Assembly: GCA_027315115.1 (NCBI GenBank)
Contig: DAHUYQ010000044.1
Span: 1-64,000 of the forward strand
DNA length: 64,000 nt
Source: Solirubrobacterales bacterium
GTDB taxonomy: Bacteria > Actinomycetota > Thermoleophilia > Solirubrobacterales > Solirubrobacteraceae
Direction of reading: 5' to 3'
Shown: positions 25,455 to 34,451 of the stretch, piece by piece
Layout: each line of letters opens with the position of its first letter
Numbering within the stretch: position 1 is the stretch's first letter
Translations under genes and position numbers: made by a program
Notes under the pieces: model-generated
What the model was told of the DNA's origin: nothing
The model's input: only the letters and a program-made list of their open reading frames with translations
Databases searched by the model: none

Positions 25455-25601
25455 GCGCTTCTCTCCTAGAAAGACTCCGGGGGGACGCGAAGGTTTCGCT
25501 GTCCTTGCGAGGCAGTTCTTCGCTGTCAGAGCGGTAACTCCTCGCTGCCCCGATCGCGCAGGCTCCGCGTCAGCACTGGGCGTTTGGGATACTTCGCTGC
25601 C

Positions 25602-26018
25602 GTGAACCCCTCACGCAAGCGCACCATCCGCTTGATCGTGGCGCTGACGGCCGCGGTCTCGCTTGCCAGCGCGCTGATCTACACGAGCTTCAGCGCCGCG
25701 AGCCCGGCGCTCACGCCCACGCAGCTCATGCACAGCGCCGTGCCCGGCCGCAGCTACCAGCTCACCGGCACCGTGGTCGCGCACTCGGTGCGCCACGAAG
25801 GCGAAGTGCTCTACTTCAGCATCCGGGACCGCAAAGGCGAAGACTCCGTTCCGGTCCGCTACACCGGCGAAGTGCCGGACCCCTTCAAGGAAGGGCGCGA
25901 GGTGATCGTGACCGTCCAGAAGCAGGGCAGCGAGTACATCGGGGAACGCAACTCGCTGATCACCAAGTGCCCGTCGAAGTACAAGGCGGCGCCGCCGGCC
26001 GCGGCGCGGAAATACTGA
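25602..26018 (+). CDS. ccmE: Cytochrome c maturation protein CcmE, CXXXY type
   Basis: About 138 residues from GTG 25602 (the track TTG adds six). A single N-terminal membrane anchor is followed by an OB-fold domain (SYQLTGTVVAHSV, VLYFSIRDRKGEDSVPVRYTGEVPDPFKEGREVIVTV). CcmE normally binds heme covalently through a His in HXXXY. Here the equivalent position reads CPSKY (about 123-127), the cysteine variant known from archaea and Desulfovibrio. It heads an operon with CcmF (TGATG overlap) and a CcmI-like protein. Confidence 0.88.
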   Translation: MNPSRKRTIRLIVALTAAVSLASALIYTSFSAASPALTPTQLMHSAVPGRSYQLTGTVVAHSVRHEGEVLYFSIRDRKGEDSVPVRYTGEVPDPFKEGREVIVTVQKQGSEYIGERNSLITKCPSKYKAAPPAAARKY

Positions 26019-28192
26019 TGCCCTCTCTGGGAACCGGCGCGCTGCTGCTGGGGCTGGTCGTGTGCTTCTACGGCATCGGCGCCAGCATCTACGGCGCGCG
26101 CACCGGCCAGGACCGCTGGATCGAGTCGGGCAAGCGCTCGGTCTACGCGCTGGCGGTCACGATGGTCTGCGCCTTCGCCGTGCTGGAGATCGCGCTGCTC
26201 TCAAACGACTGGGCCTTCAACACCGTCGCCGAAACCTCCAGCGTCACCACGCCGCTCTTCTACAAGGCGGCCGCGGTGTGGGCCTCCCAGGAAGGCTCGC
26301 TGCTGCTGTGGTCGCTGCTCTCGGCGCTCTGGTCGAGCCTGGCCCTGTTCCTCGTCAAAGGCCGCATGCGCGAGGTGAGCGCCTACGCCACCGCGGTGCT
26401 GCTGGCCTTCGACGCCTTCTTCATCTTCCTGATGCTCGGATACGCGAACCCGTTCGTGACCACGCATCCGGCGCCGGTGGAAGGCGCGGGCCTGGACCCG
26501 CTGCTGCGCTTCCCGACGATGATGATCCACCCGCCGATGATCTACTCGGGCTACACGCTGTGCATCGTGCCCTTCGCGTTCGGCGTGGGCGCCCTGATCA
26601 GCCGCAAAGTCGACGCCGAGTGGCTGAAGGCGATGCGCCGCTTCGCGCTGGCCGCCTGGATCTTCCTCGGCATCGGGATAGTGCTCGGCGCCCGCTGGTC
26701 CTACGCGGAGCTCGGCTGGGGAGGCTACTGGGGGTGGGACGCGGTCGAGAACGCGGCGCTGATGCCCTGGCTGGCCTGCACGGCCTTCATCCACTCGCTG
26801 ATGATCCAGGAAAAGCGCGGGATGCTGAAGGTCTGGAACGCCTCGCTGGTGGCCGCGATGGGCACCCTGGCGATCATGGGCACCTTCCTGGTGCGCAGCG
26901 GCATCCTCAACTCGATCCACGCCTTCGGCGGCGCGACGCTCGGGGTGCCGTTCGTGATCCTGATCGCCGCGATGATCATCGGCTCGATCTACCTGGTGGT
27001 CTCGCGCCGCGACGTGCTGCGCTCGGAGCACCGGCTCGACTCGCTGGTCTCGCGCGAGTCTGCCTTCCTGCTGAACAACATGGTGCTCGCGGGGCTCGCG
27101 TTCGTGATCTTCTGGGGCACCTTCTTCCCGCTGATCTCCGCCGCGCTGACCGGCCAGGAGGCATCCGTCGGGCCGCCGTGGTTCGACCGCTACACCGTGC
27201 CGCTGGCGCTGGTGCTGGTCCTGCTTTCGGGCATCGGGCCGGTGATCGCATGGCGGCGGGCGACCATCGCCAACGCCCTGCGCAACCTGCGGGCGCCGAT
27301 CCTCGTGGCGCTCGCGGTCTGCGCCGCGGTGCTCGGCACCGGCGTGAGCGGCAAACCGCTCGCGGTCGTGATGTTCGGCTGCGCCGGCTTCGCGCTGGCG
27401 GCCGTGACGCAGGAGTACTGGCGAGGCACACGCGTGCGCTCGAGGAGCACGGGACAGCTCCCGCCACGCGCGCTGCTCGGACTGGTGCGCCGCAACCGCA
27501 GGCGCTACGGCGGCTACATCGTCCACGTGGGGATGGCGGCCCTTTTCATCGGCGTGGCCGCCTCCTCCTCCTTCCAGCACGCCTCCGAGCCCACCCTGCG
27601 CGTGGGGCAGTCGCTGAAGATCGGCGGCTACACCATGCACTACGTCAGGCCGACCGCGAGCGTGACGCCGAAGTACGACGCCGCTCACACCGGCGCGACG
27701 CTCAGCCTCGGCGCGATCGTGAAGGTCACCAAGGGCGGCAAATACGTGACCACGCTCAACCCGGCCGAGGGCTTCTACGACTCCGGCGAACCCTCCCAGG
27801 GCTCCGTCGGCCACCTGATCGGCGGCCAGCCGGTCAGCCACGTGGCGCTCAACAGCACTCCGCTGCGGGACCTGTGGGCGGCGATCGCCCCGGACATCAC
27901 CGCGCCCTCGCTGGAACGCATCCTGAAGGCCGGCAACAAGGCGATCCCGGTCAACCGCCCCGAAGAGGCGTGGATCGTGTTGGGGCTGATGGGCCGCGAA
28001 TACCTGCGGCACACGCCTGCGGCGCAGTTCCACTTCGAGGTCTCGCCGATGGTGATGTGGATCTGGATCGGCGCGTTCATCATCGGCGGCGGCGGCCTGA
28101 TCGCGATCTTCCCCTCACGGCGGGCGGTCTGGCGTCGCGTGAGCCTGCGGATGCCGGCCCCCGTCGCCAAGCGCGACCGCGTGCCGGCATGA
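26018..28192 (+). CDS. ccmF: Cytochrome c heme lyase subunit CcmF
   Basis: A 724-residue protein starting at the ATG that overlaps the CcmE stop. Around 14 membrane segments with the heme-handling WWD motif WGGYWGWDAVENAALMPWL near 233, a MMIHPPMIYSGY loop before it and RRYGGYIVHVGMA later, as in CcmF. It takes heme from CcmE and attaches it to apocytochrome c outside the membrane. It is longer than E. coli CcmF by about 70 residues, mainly in the external C-terminal domain. Confidence 0.93.
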   Translation: MPSLGTGALLLGLVVCFYGIGASIYGARTGQDRWIESGKRSVYALAVTMVCAFAVLEIALLSNDWAFNTVAETSSVTTPLFYKAAAVWASQEGSLLLWSLLSALWSSLALFLVKGRMREVSAYATAVLLAFDAFFIFLMLGYANPFVTTHPAPVEGAGLDPLLRFPTMMIHPPMIYSGYTLCIVPFAFGVGALISRKVDAEWLKAMRRFALAAWIFLGIGIVLGARWSYAELGWGGYWGWDAVENAALMPWLACTAFIHSLMIQEKRGMLKVWNASLVAAMGTLAIMGTFLVRSGILNSIHAFGGATLGVPFVILIAAMIIGSIYLVVSRRDVLRSEHRLDSLVSRESAFLLNNMVLAGLAFVIFWGTFFPLISAALTGQEASVGPPWFDRYTVPLALVLVLLSGIGPVIAWRRATIANALRNLRAPILVALAVCAAVLGTGVSGKPLAVVMFGCAGFALAAVTQEYWRGTRVRSRSTGQLPPRALLGLVRRNRRRYGGYIVHVGMAALFIGVAASSSFQHASEPTLRVGQSLKIGGYTMHYVRPTASVTPKYDAAHTGATLSLGAIVKVTKGGKYVTTLNPAEGFYDSGEPSQGSVGHLIGGQPVSHVALNSTPLRDLWAAIAPDITAPSLERILKAGNKAIPVNRPEEAWIVLGLMGREYLRHTPAAQFHFEVSPMVMWIWIGAFIIGGGGLIAIFPSRRAVWRRVSLRMPAPVAKRDRVPA

Positions 28193-28515
28193 CGCTACCC
28201 GCCGCGGCCCTGATGCTCGTGCTGCTCGGGGTCGTGCTCTGGATCGTGCTCTCGCCCCTGAGCGCGATGCCGCGCCCCGGTCGCCGGCGCTCGAACGCGC
28301 GCGCCGACCTGGAGGCGCAGCGAGAGGCCAAGTACCAGGAGATCAGGGACGCGGAGATGGACTTCAAGACCGGCAAGCTCTCGGTCGAGGACCACGAGGC
28401 CATCGAGGCGACGCTGCGCAGCGAAGCGGTCGGGATCCTCGATCGAATCCGAGCGCTGGAGGAGGCGGAGGGAGACGCCGACCAAGCCGAGGCGGCCGCG
28501 GCCGCCGGACAGTAG
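28189..28515 (+). CDS. CcmI-like small membrane protein
   Basis: A 108-residue protein; ATG overlaps the CcmF stop (ATGA). One N-terminal membrane segment (ALMLVLLGVVLWIVL) precedes a charged helix with AKYQEIRDAEMDFKTGKLS and LRSEAVGILDRI, the pattern of the N-terminal part of CcmI/CycH. It lacks the TPR domain that presents apocytochromes, so it may be a minimal assembly factor. It completes the ccmE-ccmF unit. Confidence 0.7.
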   Translation: MTLPAAALMLVLLGVVLWIVLSPLSAMPRPGRRRSNARADLEAQREAKYQEIRDAEMDFKTGKLSVEDHEAIEATLRSEAVGILDRIRALEEAEGDADQAEAAAAAGQ

Positions 28516-28544
28516 CCGGAGTCGGGCGCCGCGCCGACGATCGC

Positions 28545-28775
28545 CTAAGCGAGTTTCTTCAGCAGCACGATCGTGTTCAGGACGAACAGGACCGCGAAGA
28601 AGACTGTCCAGCGGTTGAGGTTGCGCTCGACCATCGATCCTCCGCCGAGCGGCCCGCTGCCGCTGCCCACGCCGAAGGCGCCGGAGAGGCCGGCGTCCTT
28701 TCCTGAGTGCATCAGCACCAGGAAGATCAGCACGACCGCGATGATCACCTGTATGACCGAGAGGATCGTTTCCAT
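28545..28775 (-). CDS. secG: Protein translocase subunit SecG
   Basis: A 76-residue protein counted from METILSVIQ; upstream track codons are unsupported. Two membrane helices (VIQVIIAVVLIFLVLM and WTVFFAVLFVLNTIVLL) flank a Gly/Ser-rich loop with KDAGLSGAFGVGSG, the hallmark of SecG. It is the accessory subunit of SecYEG. It converges with the ccm operon across about 29 bp. Confidence 0.92.
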   Translation of the reverse strand: METILSVIQVIIAVVLIFLVLMHSGKDAGLSGAFGVGSGSGPLGGGSMVERNLNRWTVFFAVLFVLNTIVLLKKLA

Positions 28776-29128
28776 GTCGCCCAGGGTACAGGCGCGACGC
28801 CGTCGATGCCAGTCCGGCTCTGCCATGCGGGATCGGACTGGACGTCGCTGGACCTGCAAGAGTCGTTGCGAGCGCCGTCCAGACCTCGCGCGAGTGACTT
28901 GCGCCTCCCGCCTGCGGCGCCGTTACAGTCAAGGCGCGTGATTGCCTCGGGTCAGCAGCCAGAGCCGCGTGGCGGGGGAGCCGCCGGCCGCGATTACCGT
29001 ACGTTTACGACGGTCTTAGGTGGTTGTGGTTGGCTGGTGTCCGGTGCCGTGCCAGGACGAAAGTCAAGGGAGCCGGTGTCACGGGCCGATAACCCGATCT
29101 GTATGAGCTTTGCCCCTGGAGAGAGCCG
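28776..29128 (+). other. Intergenic region and long leader of the transglycosylase gene
   Basis: There are 353 bp without a convincing gene. The last 180 bp are a likely 5' leader. It contains a box GTGGCGGGGGAGCC and later segments GGACGAAAGTC and CACGGGCCGATAACCCGAT that can form hairpins. Cell-wall lytic genes of actinobacteria often sit behind cyclic-di-AMP riboswitches. The first box recalls that class, but the other conserved blocks are not found, so I do not name it. Confidence 0.35.
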
Positions 29129-31786
29129 ATGAGCGTTTCGCGCCGCTGGGCGCGGCGCGCGGCCGTCTCCGCCCTGGCCGGAGGCGGGATCACGGCCGTC
29201 GGGCTGGGCGGCCAGCTCGCTCCCGCCGTCGGCGCCGAAGGCTCGGGCTCGCGCCAGCCGGGGCGCGCCAGCAGTAGCGGCACCGAAACCACGACGGCGA
29301 CGAGCACGGAAACCTCGAGCGTTTCCATCTCATCGTCGAGCTCCTCCAGCTCGTCCTCGAGCTCTTCGAGCACCGCCACCACGCAGACGAGCTCCTCCGG
29401 GCCCTCCAGCACCCAGAGCTCGACCAGCTCCTCCTCGACCGGCTCCTCCTCGACCAGCTCGACTCAGACTCACACCGGGTCGTCTCACACCGAAACGGCG
29501 CCCTCGGCGATCGGCGAAGAAGGCCAGCAGAGCACGCCTTCCACGGGCACGCTGGCCAAACACAAGCGGTCCTCATCCGGGACAGGCGAGACCCACAAGT
29601 CCTCGAAGAAATCCTCCAAGCACGGCGAAGGCTCCGAAGGCAGCGGCGAAGGCTCCGAAGGCAGCGGCGAAGGCGGCGGCGAAGGCAACGTCGCGCCTGC
29701 CCCCCAGATGGTCGCCTCCCAGGCCGAAGCGCTCGCCTCGCTGCTCGGCTCGCCGGCGGTCTCGATCCAGGCGCTCGACTACTACCGGATCCCGATGTTC
29801 CTGCTGCCGATCTACCAGGCCGCCGCGGTCCAGTACGGGGTGCCCTGGCAGGTGCTCGCGGCGATCAACGAAGTCGAGACCAACTACGGCAGCGACCTCG
29901 CGATCTCCAGCGCGGGCGCCGAGGGCTGGATGCAGTTCATGCCGGCGACTTGGCTGCAGTACGGAGTGGACGTCCAGGACGCCGGCTACGCCGACCCCTA
30001 CAACCCGGTGGACGCGATCTTCGCCGCCGCCAGGTACCTGCGCGCGGCAGGCGCAGCCAAGAGCCTGAAGGGCGCGATCTTCGCCTACAACCACTCGCAG
30101 GCCTACGTCGAATCGGTGCTGCTGCGCGCGAAGCTGATCGCCCACTATCCGACCGCCGTGATGGAGACCCTGACGGGGCTCGCGGAGGGCGGCCTGCCCG
30201 TGTCGCATGCCCTGGCGACCGCCGAAGATCTGCTGCAGCCGGGATCGGCCACGTCGAGCATCGACTCGGTCCGCCCGGCCAAGGCGAGCTCGACCAGGCG
30301 CCGCTCCGGTGGCGCGGCCGTCACCTCCACCGCCGCGACCGCCGGCGCCGCGCTGCGGCCAGGGTCCACGCCGGCGCCCACCCCGGGGGCAAGCGCGGCA
30401 GCCGTGACCGGCGGCAAGGCCGACTCCGCGCAGCGCTTCGGCAAGCTCGTCGCGCCCGCCGGCGCGCCCGTCGTCGCCGTCCAGGACGGCAAGATCGTCG
30501 GTCTCGGGCGCTCCCGCAAGCTCGGCGACTACGTGATCCTACGCGACGTCTACGGCGACGTCTTCACCTACGCGGGGCTCGGCAGCATCGCATCGACCTA
30601 CTCGCCGCCGAAGCTCGACGCCTCCGGCCAGGTCGCCGGCATCGTGCAGGCAGGCGCGGAAGCGGCGCACGACAAGACTCCGGCGCAGGCCGCGACCGCC
30701 GGCGCGCAGACGCCGTTCACGCTGCACGTGAAGACGCCCGCGAAACCGAGCGCGGGCTCCGAAAGCGGGTCGGTGGAACCGGAAGGCGAAGCGGGCGAAG
30801 GGATCGGCAAGGTGCGGATCTACGCCCACCCGGCCAACTCCTACGCGCATGCCGCCGTCGCGCGGGCACGCGCCGCCGGCACGCTCTACGGGCAGCGCAG
30901 ACCTCTGAAGCGTGGCTCCGTCGTGTCCCAGGGCACCGTGCTCGGCAGCAGCAGCCCCGGGCCGGGCGCCACCCAGGGGCACTTCAACTTCGCGATCAGC
31001 CCCGCCGGCGACGCCGGCACCGTCCAGGTGCAGCCGGTGCTTGAGAGCTGGAGGCAGCTCGACGCGGCGCTGCATCCGCGCGGCGCCAAGCGCAGCGCGG
31101 GCCTGATCGGGGCGACCGCCGGGGATGCGTTCCTGCTCTCGCGCGCCCAGCTCCAGCGCGCCGTGCTCTCCGACCCGGGCATCGGGCTCGACGCCTGCGC
31201 CAGGAGAGACGTCCAGGACGCGGCGACAGACACGCGCCTGCTGGCGAGCCTGGTCTTCCTCTCACGCAGCGGCCTGAAGCCGACCCTCGGGGCGATGCCC
31301 TGCGCACGCACGCTCAAGGGCGGCATATCTCTGCCCGGCCAGTCCGGAGTGCAGCCGTTGCTGCACTTCTTCCAGGTCGTGAGGGTCAACGGCGTGGACG
31401 TCGAAGGCCATCAGGGGGCCGGCTCGATCACCGACCTGACGATCAGGACGCTGCTGACGCTTCAGGGCAAGTTCGCGCCGAGCAGGATCACAAGCCTGAT
31501 GCGCTATCCGGGCTCTCAGGCGACGGTGGCAAGGGCCTCGCAGTCCCGCACGATCCGGATCGCGTTCGTTCCGCCGGCCGGATCGCCGGGCGCCACCGCC
31601 ACCGTGAAGGGCGCGGCGGCCAGGATCGCCAGGAACGCCACCTCCAGCACGCTGCTGCTCGGCGGTGGACTGCGCTCCTCGCAGTGGACCAACCTGATGG
31701 GGAGGATCGGCGCGATCCCGCAGCCCCGGATAACGGGCAAGCGCAGCTCGGCGGCGATTCCCGACCACGAATCGACTCACGGCTAG
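29129..31786 (+). CDS. Secreted lytic transglycosylase with degenerate M23-like domain
   Basis: An 885-residue protein. A signal peptide (about 1-37) is followed by a Ser/Thr-rich linker with long Ser runs and a GEGSEGSGEG repeat. A transglycosylase domain lies at about 205-340 (WQVLAAINEVETNYGSD, the catalytic Glu in NEVE, then GAEGWMQFMPATW and AIFAYNHSQAYV). A later region, VVAVQDGKIVGLGRSRKLG with YVILRDVYGDVFTYAGLG, looks like an M23/LytM peptidase fold without clear metal ligands. A C-terminal 200 residues are unassigned. It should cut glycan strands outside the membrane. Confidence 0.82.
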   Translation: MSVSRRWARRAAVSALAGGGITAVGLGGQLAPAVGAEGSGSRQPGRASSSGTETTTATSTETSSVSISSSSSSSSSSSSSSTATTQTSSSGPSSTQSSTSSSSTGSSSTSSTQTHTGSSHTETAPSAIGEEGQQSTPSTGTLAKHKRSSSGTGETHKSSKKSSKHGEGSEGSGEGSEGSGEGGGEGNVAPAPQMVASQAEALASLLGSPAVSIQALDYYRIPMFLLPIYQAAAVQYGVPWQVLAAINEVETNYGSDLAISSAGAEGWMQFMPATWLQYGVDVQDAGYADPYNPVDAIFAAARYLRAAGAAKSLKGAIFAYNHSQAYVESVLLRAKLIAHYPTAVMETLTGLAEGGLPVSHALATAEDLLQPGSATSSIDSVRPAKASSTRRRSGGAAVTSTAATAGAALRPGSTPAPTPGASAAAVTGGKADSAQRFGKLVAPAGAPVVAVQDGKIVGLGRSRKLGDYVILRDVYGDVFTYAGLGSIASTYSPPKLDASGQVAGIVQAGAEAAHDKTPAQAATAGAQTPFTLHVKTPAKPSAGSESGSVEPEGEAGEGIGKVRIYAHPANSYAHAAVARARAAGTLYGQRRPLKRGSVVSQGTVLGSSSPGPGATQGHFNFAISPAGDAGTVQVQPVLESWRQLDAALHPRGAKRSAGLIGATAGDAFLLSRAQLQRAVLSDPGIGLDACARRDVQDAATDTRLLASLVFLSRSGLKPTLGAMPCARTLKGGISLPGQSGVQPLLHFFQVVRVNGVDVEGHQGAGSITDLTIRTLLTLQGKFAPSRITSLMRYPGSQATVARASQSRTIRIAFVPPAGSPGATATVKGAAARIARNATSSTLLLGGGLRSSQWTNLMGRIGAIPQPRITGKRSSAAIPDHESTHG

Positions 31787-31826
31787 ACCTGGCCCTGCCC
31801 GGCTGCCTGTCTGCGAAGATCGGAGC

Positions 31827-32831
31827 ATGAGCCTCACCTACGGCGGTATCGACCTGGGCGGCACGAAGATCCAGGCCATCGTGCTGGATGCCGGCGGTGC
31901 GCAGGTGCTTGGCTCCTCGCGCCGGCCCACGCCCACGCAAGGGGGGCCGAAAGCGATCGTGGAGGCGATGGCGGGTGCGCTGCGCGAGGCCGCGGCGGAA
32001 GCCGGGCAGCCGCTCGAGACGCTCGACGCGGTCGGCGTAGGCTCGCCCGGAGATGTGGACCCCGACACCGGCAGCGTCGCAAACGCGCGCAACCTCTCCG
32101 GGTGGGAGGGCTCCTTCCAGCTCGCCGCGGTGCTCTCCGAGCAGGTCGGCGCGAAGGTGCGCGTCGGAAACGACGTGGACGTGGCGACTCTGGCCGAGCT
32201 CAAGCTGGGCGCCGGCAAGGAGGCGGGCTCGCTGCTCGGCGTGTTCTGGGGCACCGGCGTCGGCGGCGGGCTGGTCCTCGACGGCGAGCTCTGGCGCGGG
32301 CGCGACGGCGCCGGCGAGATCGGGCACATGGTCGTCAAGCGCAAAGGCGCGCGCTGCCCCTGCGGCCGCCGTGGCTGCATGGAGGCCTACGCCGGTCGCA
32401 AGGCGATGGAGCAGCGCGCCCGGCGCGAGGTCGAGCGCGGCCAGAAGACGATGCTGTTCGAGATCATGCGCGAGCGCGGCCGGGACTCGCTCAGCAGCGG
32501 CGTCTGGGCCCGTGCGCTGGAGCACGGGGACTCGCTCGCGCAGCGGCTGGTGGACCGCGCCGTCAAGGCTCTGGGGGCGGGGGTCGCCTCGGCGGTGAAC
32601 CTGCTCGACGTGGAGCTGGTCGTGATCGGCGGAGGGCTCGGCACGCGCTTCGGCGATCAGATGTCCAGCCGGATCGCCGAGGCGATGCGGCCGCATCTCT
32701 TCAACGACCATCGGCCGCCCGACGTGCGCGTGGCGCAGCTCGGCGATCTCGGCGGCGCGATCGGCGCGACGCTGCTGTGCGGCTCGGTCGCGGGCGCGCA
32801 GATCCCGGTCGCGGCTGAGCGGTCCCGTTGA
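31827..32831 (+). CDS. ROK-family sugar kinase, probably glucokinase
   Basis: A 334-residue protein with N-terminal phosphate-binding GGIDLGGTKIQAIVLD, GVGSPGDVD, WGTGVGGGLVLDG, and the ROK zinc motif with HMVVKRKGARCPCGRRGCMEAYAG (His plus CxCGxxGCxE). These features fit glucokinases of actinobacteria that phosphorylate glucose with ATP. ROK repressors are excluded because there is no helix-turn-helix. The exact sugar is inferred. Confidence 0.88.
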   Translation: MSLTYGGIDLGGTKIQAIVLDAGGAQVLGSSRRPTPTQGGPKAIVEAMAGALREAAAEAGQPLETLDAVGVGSPGDVDPDTGSVANARNLSGWEGSFQLAAVLSEQVGAKVRVGNDVDVATLAELKLGAGKEAGSLLGVFWGTGVGGGLVLDGELWRGRDGAGEIGHMVVKRKGARCPCGRRGCMEAYAGRKAMEQRARREVERGQKTMLFEIMRERGRDSLSSGVWARALEHGDSLAQRLVDRAVKALGAGVASAVNLLDVELVVIGGGLGTRFGDQMSSRIAEAMRPHLFNDHRPPDVRVAQLGDLGGAIGATLLCGSVAGAQIPVAAERSR

Positions 32832-32889
32832 GCGCTGCCACGCCCGCGCTTTTCGCCCGCCGCCGCTTGCACTAACGTATACGCCAGAG

Positions 32890-34149
32890 TTGTCCCAGCC
32901 AGTCGTGCATCTCTCGACGGTTCTACGCAGCCCGCTGCTCGACAGGGCTGGGGAGAAGCTTGGTTGCGTGGAGGATCTGATCGTGCGGCTCGCCGACGGC
33001 GGCTATCCGCCGGTCACCGGCCTGAAGGGCAGCATCGGTGGACGTGAGCTCTTCGTTCCGATCGCGAAGGTCGCGGCGCTCGAGCCAGGGGCGGTGCGGC
33101 TCGCGGGCGAAAAACTCTCGCTTGGACGCTTCGAGCGCCGGCCCGGCGAGGTGCTGCTGCGCCAGGACGTGCTCGGCCGCAAGCTCGTGGACGTCGAGTC
33201 CGAGCCACCGCGGCTGGTGACCGCACAGGAGATCGAGCTGGCCTGCATCGAGGGATGGTGGAGGGTGGTCGGCCTGGACGCCAGCCTCGCCGCGCAGGTG
33301 CGCCGCGCGCTGCCGCGCAGGCTGAAGGGGCTCGTGAAGGATCGGCCGTTCCTTGACTGGTCGGACATGGAGCCGTTCGTCGGGCACGTGCCGACCGCGC
33401 GGCTGCGCTTCTCGCATCGCAAGCTCGCCAACCTGCACCCCGCCGAGATCGCCGACCTGGTCGAGGCCGCCTCCCACGACGAGGGCGAGGAGATCATCGA
33501 AGCCGTCCGCCAGGACAGGGACCTGGAGGCGGACGTCTTCGAGGAGCTCGACGAGCACCACCGGCTGGAGTTCATACGCGAGCGCCCCGACTCCCAGGTG
33601 GCGGCGGTGATCGCGCGCATGGCGCCGGACGACGCCGCCGACCTGATCGGCGAGCTCGACCAGGAGCGTCGCGTGAAGATCATCAAGCTGCTGCCGCCGG
33701 CGCACAGGCGCAAGATCGAAGCGCTGCTCGGATACAACCCCTCCACGGCCGGGGGCCTGATGGGCGTCGAGCTCGTCGCGCTCGGCGAGCAGGACACCGC
33801 CGCCGTGGGCGTCGAGCGCGTGCGGCGCAGCGAGATCGCGCCCGAGGCGCTGAACGTGGTCTTCGTCTGCGACGCCGAGGACAGGCTGACCGGGTCGCTG
33901 CCGGTGGTCGCGCTGCTGCGCGCCGCACCGGACACCGCCGTGATCGAGATCGCCGAGCAGGAGCCCGTGTCGGTCGCCCCCGACGCGGACCTGCCCGAGG
34001 TCGCGAGGATGATGACCGACTACAACCTCACCGCGCTGCCGGTCGTGGACGAGGAGCACCGGATCATCGGCGTCATCACCGTGGACGACGTGCTGGAGCA
34101 GACGCTGCCCGCCGGGTGGCGTCGCCGCTACGGCCTGGTCAGCGACTGA
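32890..34149 (+). CDS. PRC-barrel / MgtE_N / tandem CBS protein, probable magnesium-linked regulator
   Basis: A 419-residue soluble protein, TTG start. PRC-barrel-like strands occupy about 10-100 (GEKLGCVEDLIVRL, RQDVLGRKLVDVES). A superhelical MgtE N-domain follows at about 165-285 (LHPAEIADLVEAAS, RMAPDDAADLIGEL, KIEALLGYNPSTAGGLM), then two CBS domains at about 290-410 (VVFVCDAEDRLTGSLPV, LTALPVVDEEHRIIGVITVDDVLE). It has everything of MgtE except the membrane channel. MgtE_N-CBS units sense cytosolic Mg2+, and the next gene is an Nramp-related transporter, so it may gate or accompany that protein. Confidence 0.85.
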   Translation: MSQPVVHLSTVLRSPLLDRAGEKLGCVEDLIVRLADGGYPPVTGLKGSIGGRELFVPIAKVAALEPGAVRLAGEKLSLGRFERRPGEVLLRQDVLGRKLVDVESEPPRLVTAQEIELACIEGWWRVVGLDASLAAQVRRALPRRLKGLVKDRPFLDWSDMEPFVGHVPTARLRFSHRKLANLHPAEIADLVEAASHDEGEEIIEAVRQDRDLEADVFEELDEHHRLEFIRERPDSQVAAVIARMAPDDAADLIGELDQERRVKIIKLLPPAHRRKIEALLGYNPSTAGGLMGVELVALGEQDTAAVGVERVRRSEIAPEALNVVFVCDAEDRLTGSLPVVALLRAAPDTAVIEIAEQEPVSVAPDADLPEVARMMTDYNLTALPVVDEEHRIIGVITVDDVLEQTLPAGWRRRYGLVSD

Positions 34150-34266
34150 CGCGCGGCCGCGTGAGCCGCGGCACGCCGCAAGCGCCTGCTCAGAGCGTGG
34201 TTTCCTCTGCGCTGCTAGGGTGAGCGGCGGCAGAGCCCTTGCAGATCGCGCAGAAAGGAGGCCGGT

Positions 34267-34338
34267 GTGGACGCAGACAGTGAGCCACGAAGTACCACGC
34301 CGGTAGCGCGCACGCCGGGCTTGTCTCCTTCGCTTTAG
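34267..34338 (+). CDS. Candidate 23-residue leader peptide upstream of the Nramp-related gene
   Basis: A GTG start lies 5 bp after a strong AAAGGAGG. The peptide begins with a cluster of acidic residues and proline (VDADSEP) and has four prolines in all before TAG. An alternative GTG two bases earlier gives a 13-codon ORF. In enterobacterial Mg2+ transporter genes, acidic/proline-rich leader peptides such as MgtL destabilise ribosomes at low Mg2+. The parallel is suggestive only. The leader ends 113 bp before the transporter start, with a hairpin between. Confidence 0.4.
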   Translation: MDADSEPRSTTPVARTPGLSPSL

Positions 34339-34395
34339 AGGAATCAGCGGGACAGCTCGCCCCCGCGCCACCGTGCCCGTGATCACACGCGCCGC

Positions 34396-34410
34396 CGCGG
34401 CTCAGCCGCG
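34396..34410 (+). promoter_or_regulatory. Hairpin between the leader ORF and the Nramp-related gene
   Basis: CGCGGC-TCA-GCCGCG forms a six-pair stem 42 bp before the start codon. Together with the leader ORF it could act in attenuation. There is no U tract, so it is not a standard terminator. The wider 34150-34451 region has no other gene; a GCTAGGGTGAGC box at about 34212 is faintly like the opening of the M-box Mg2+ riboswitch but does not continue to match. Confidence 0.35.
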
Positions 34411-34451
34411 CGGAGATGTCACCCGAGCATGGCGAAAGGAGGTCGATTCCG

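Noticed and set aside
26201-28033. 610-residue minus-strand ORF
   Set aside because: Shadow of ccmF; the Arg/His/Asp/Gln-rich translation has no motifs.
28960-29100. Cyclic-di-AMP (ydaO) riboswitch
   Set aside because: Only one box is similar; later conserved blocks are missing, so it is kept as an unnamed leader.
34201-34260. M-box magnesium riboswitch before the Nramp-related gene
   Set aside because: Only a GCTAGGGTGAGC-like box resembles it; the rest of the conserved core could not be aligned by eye.
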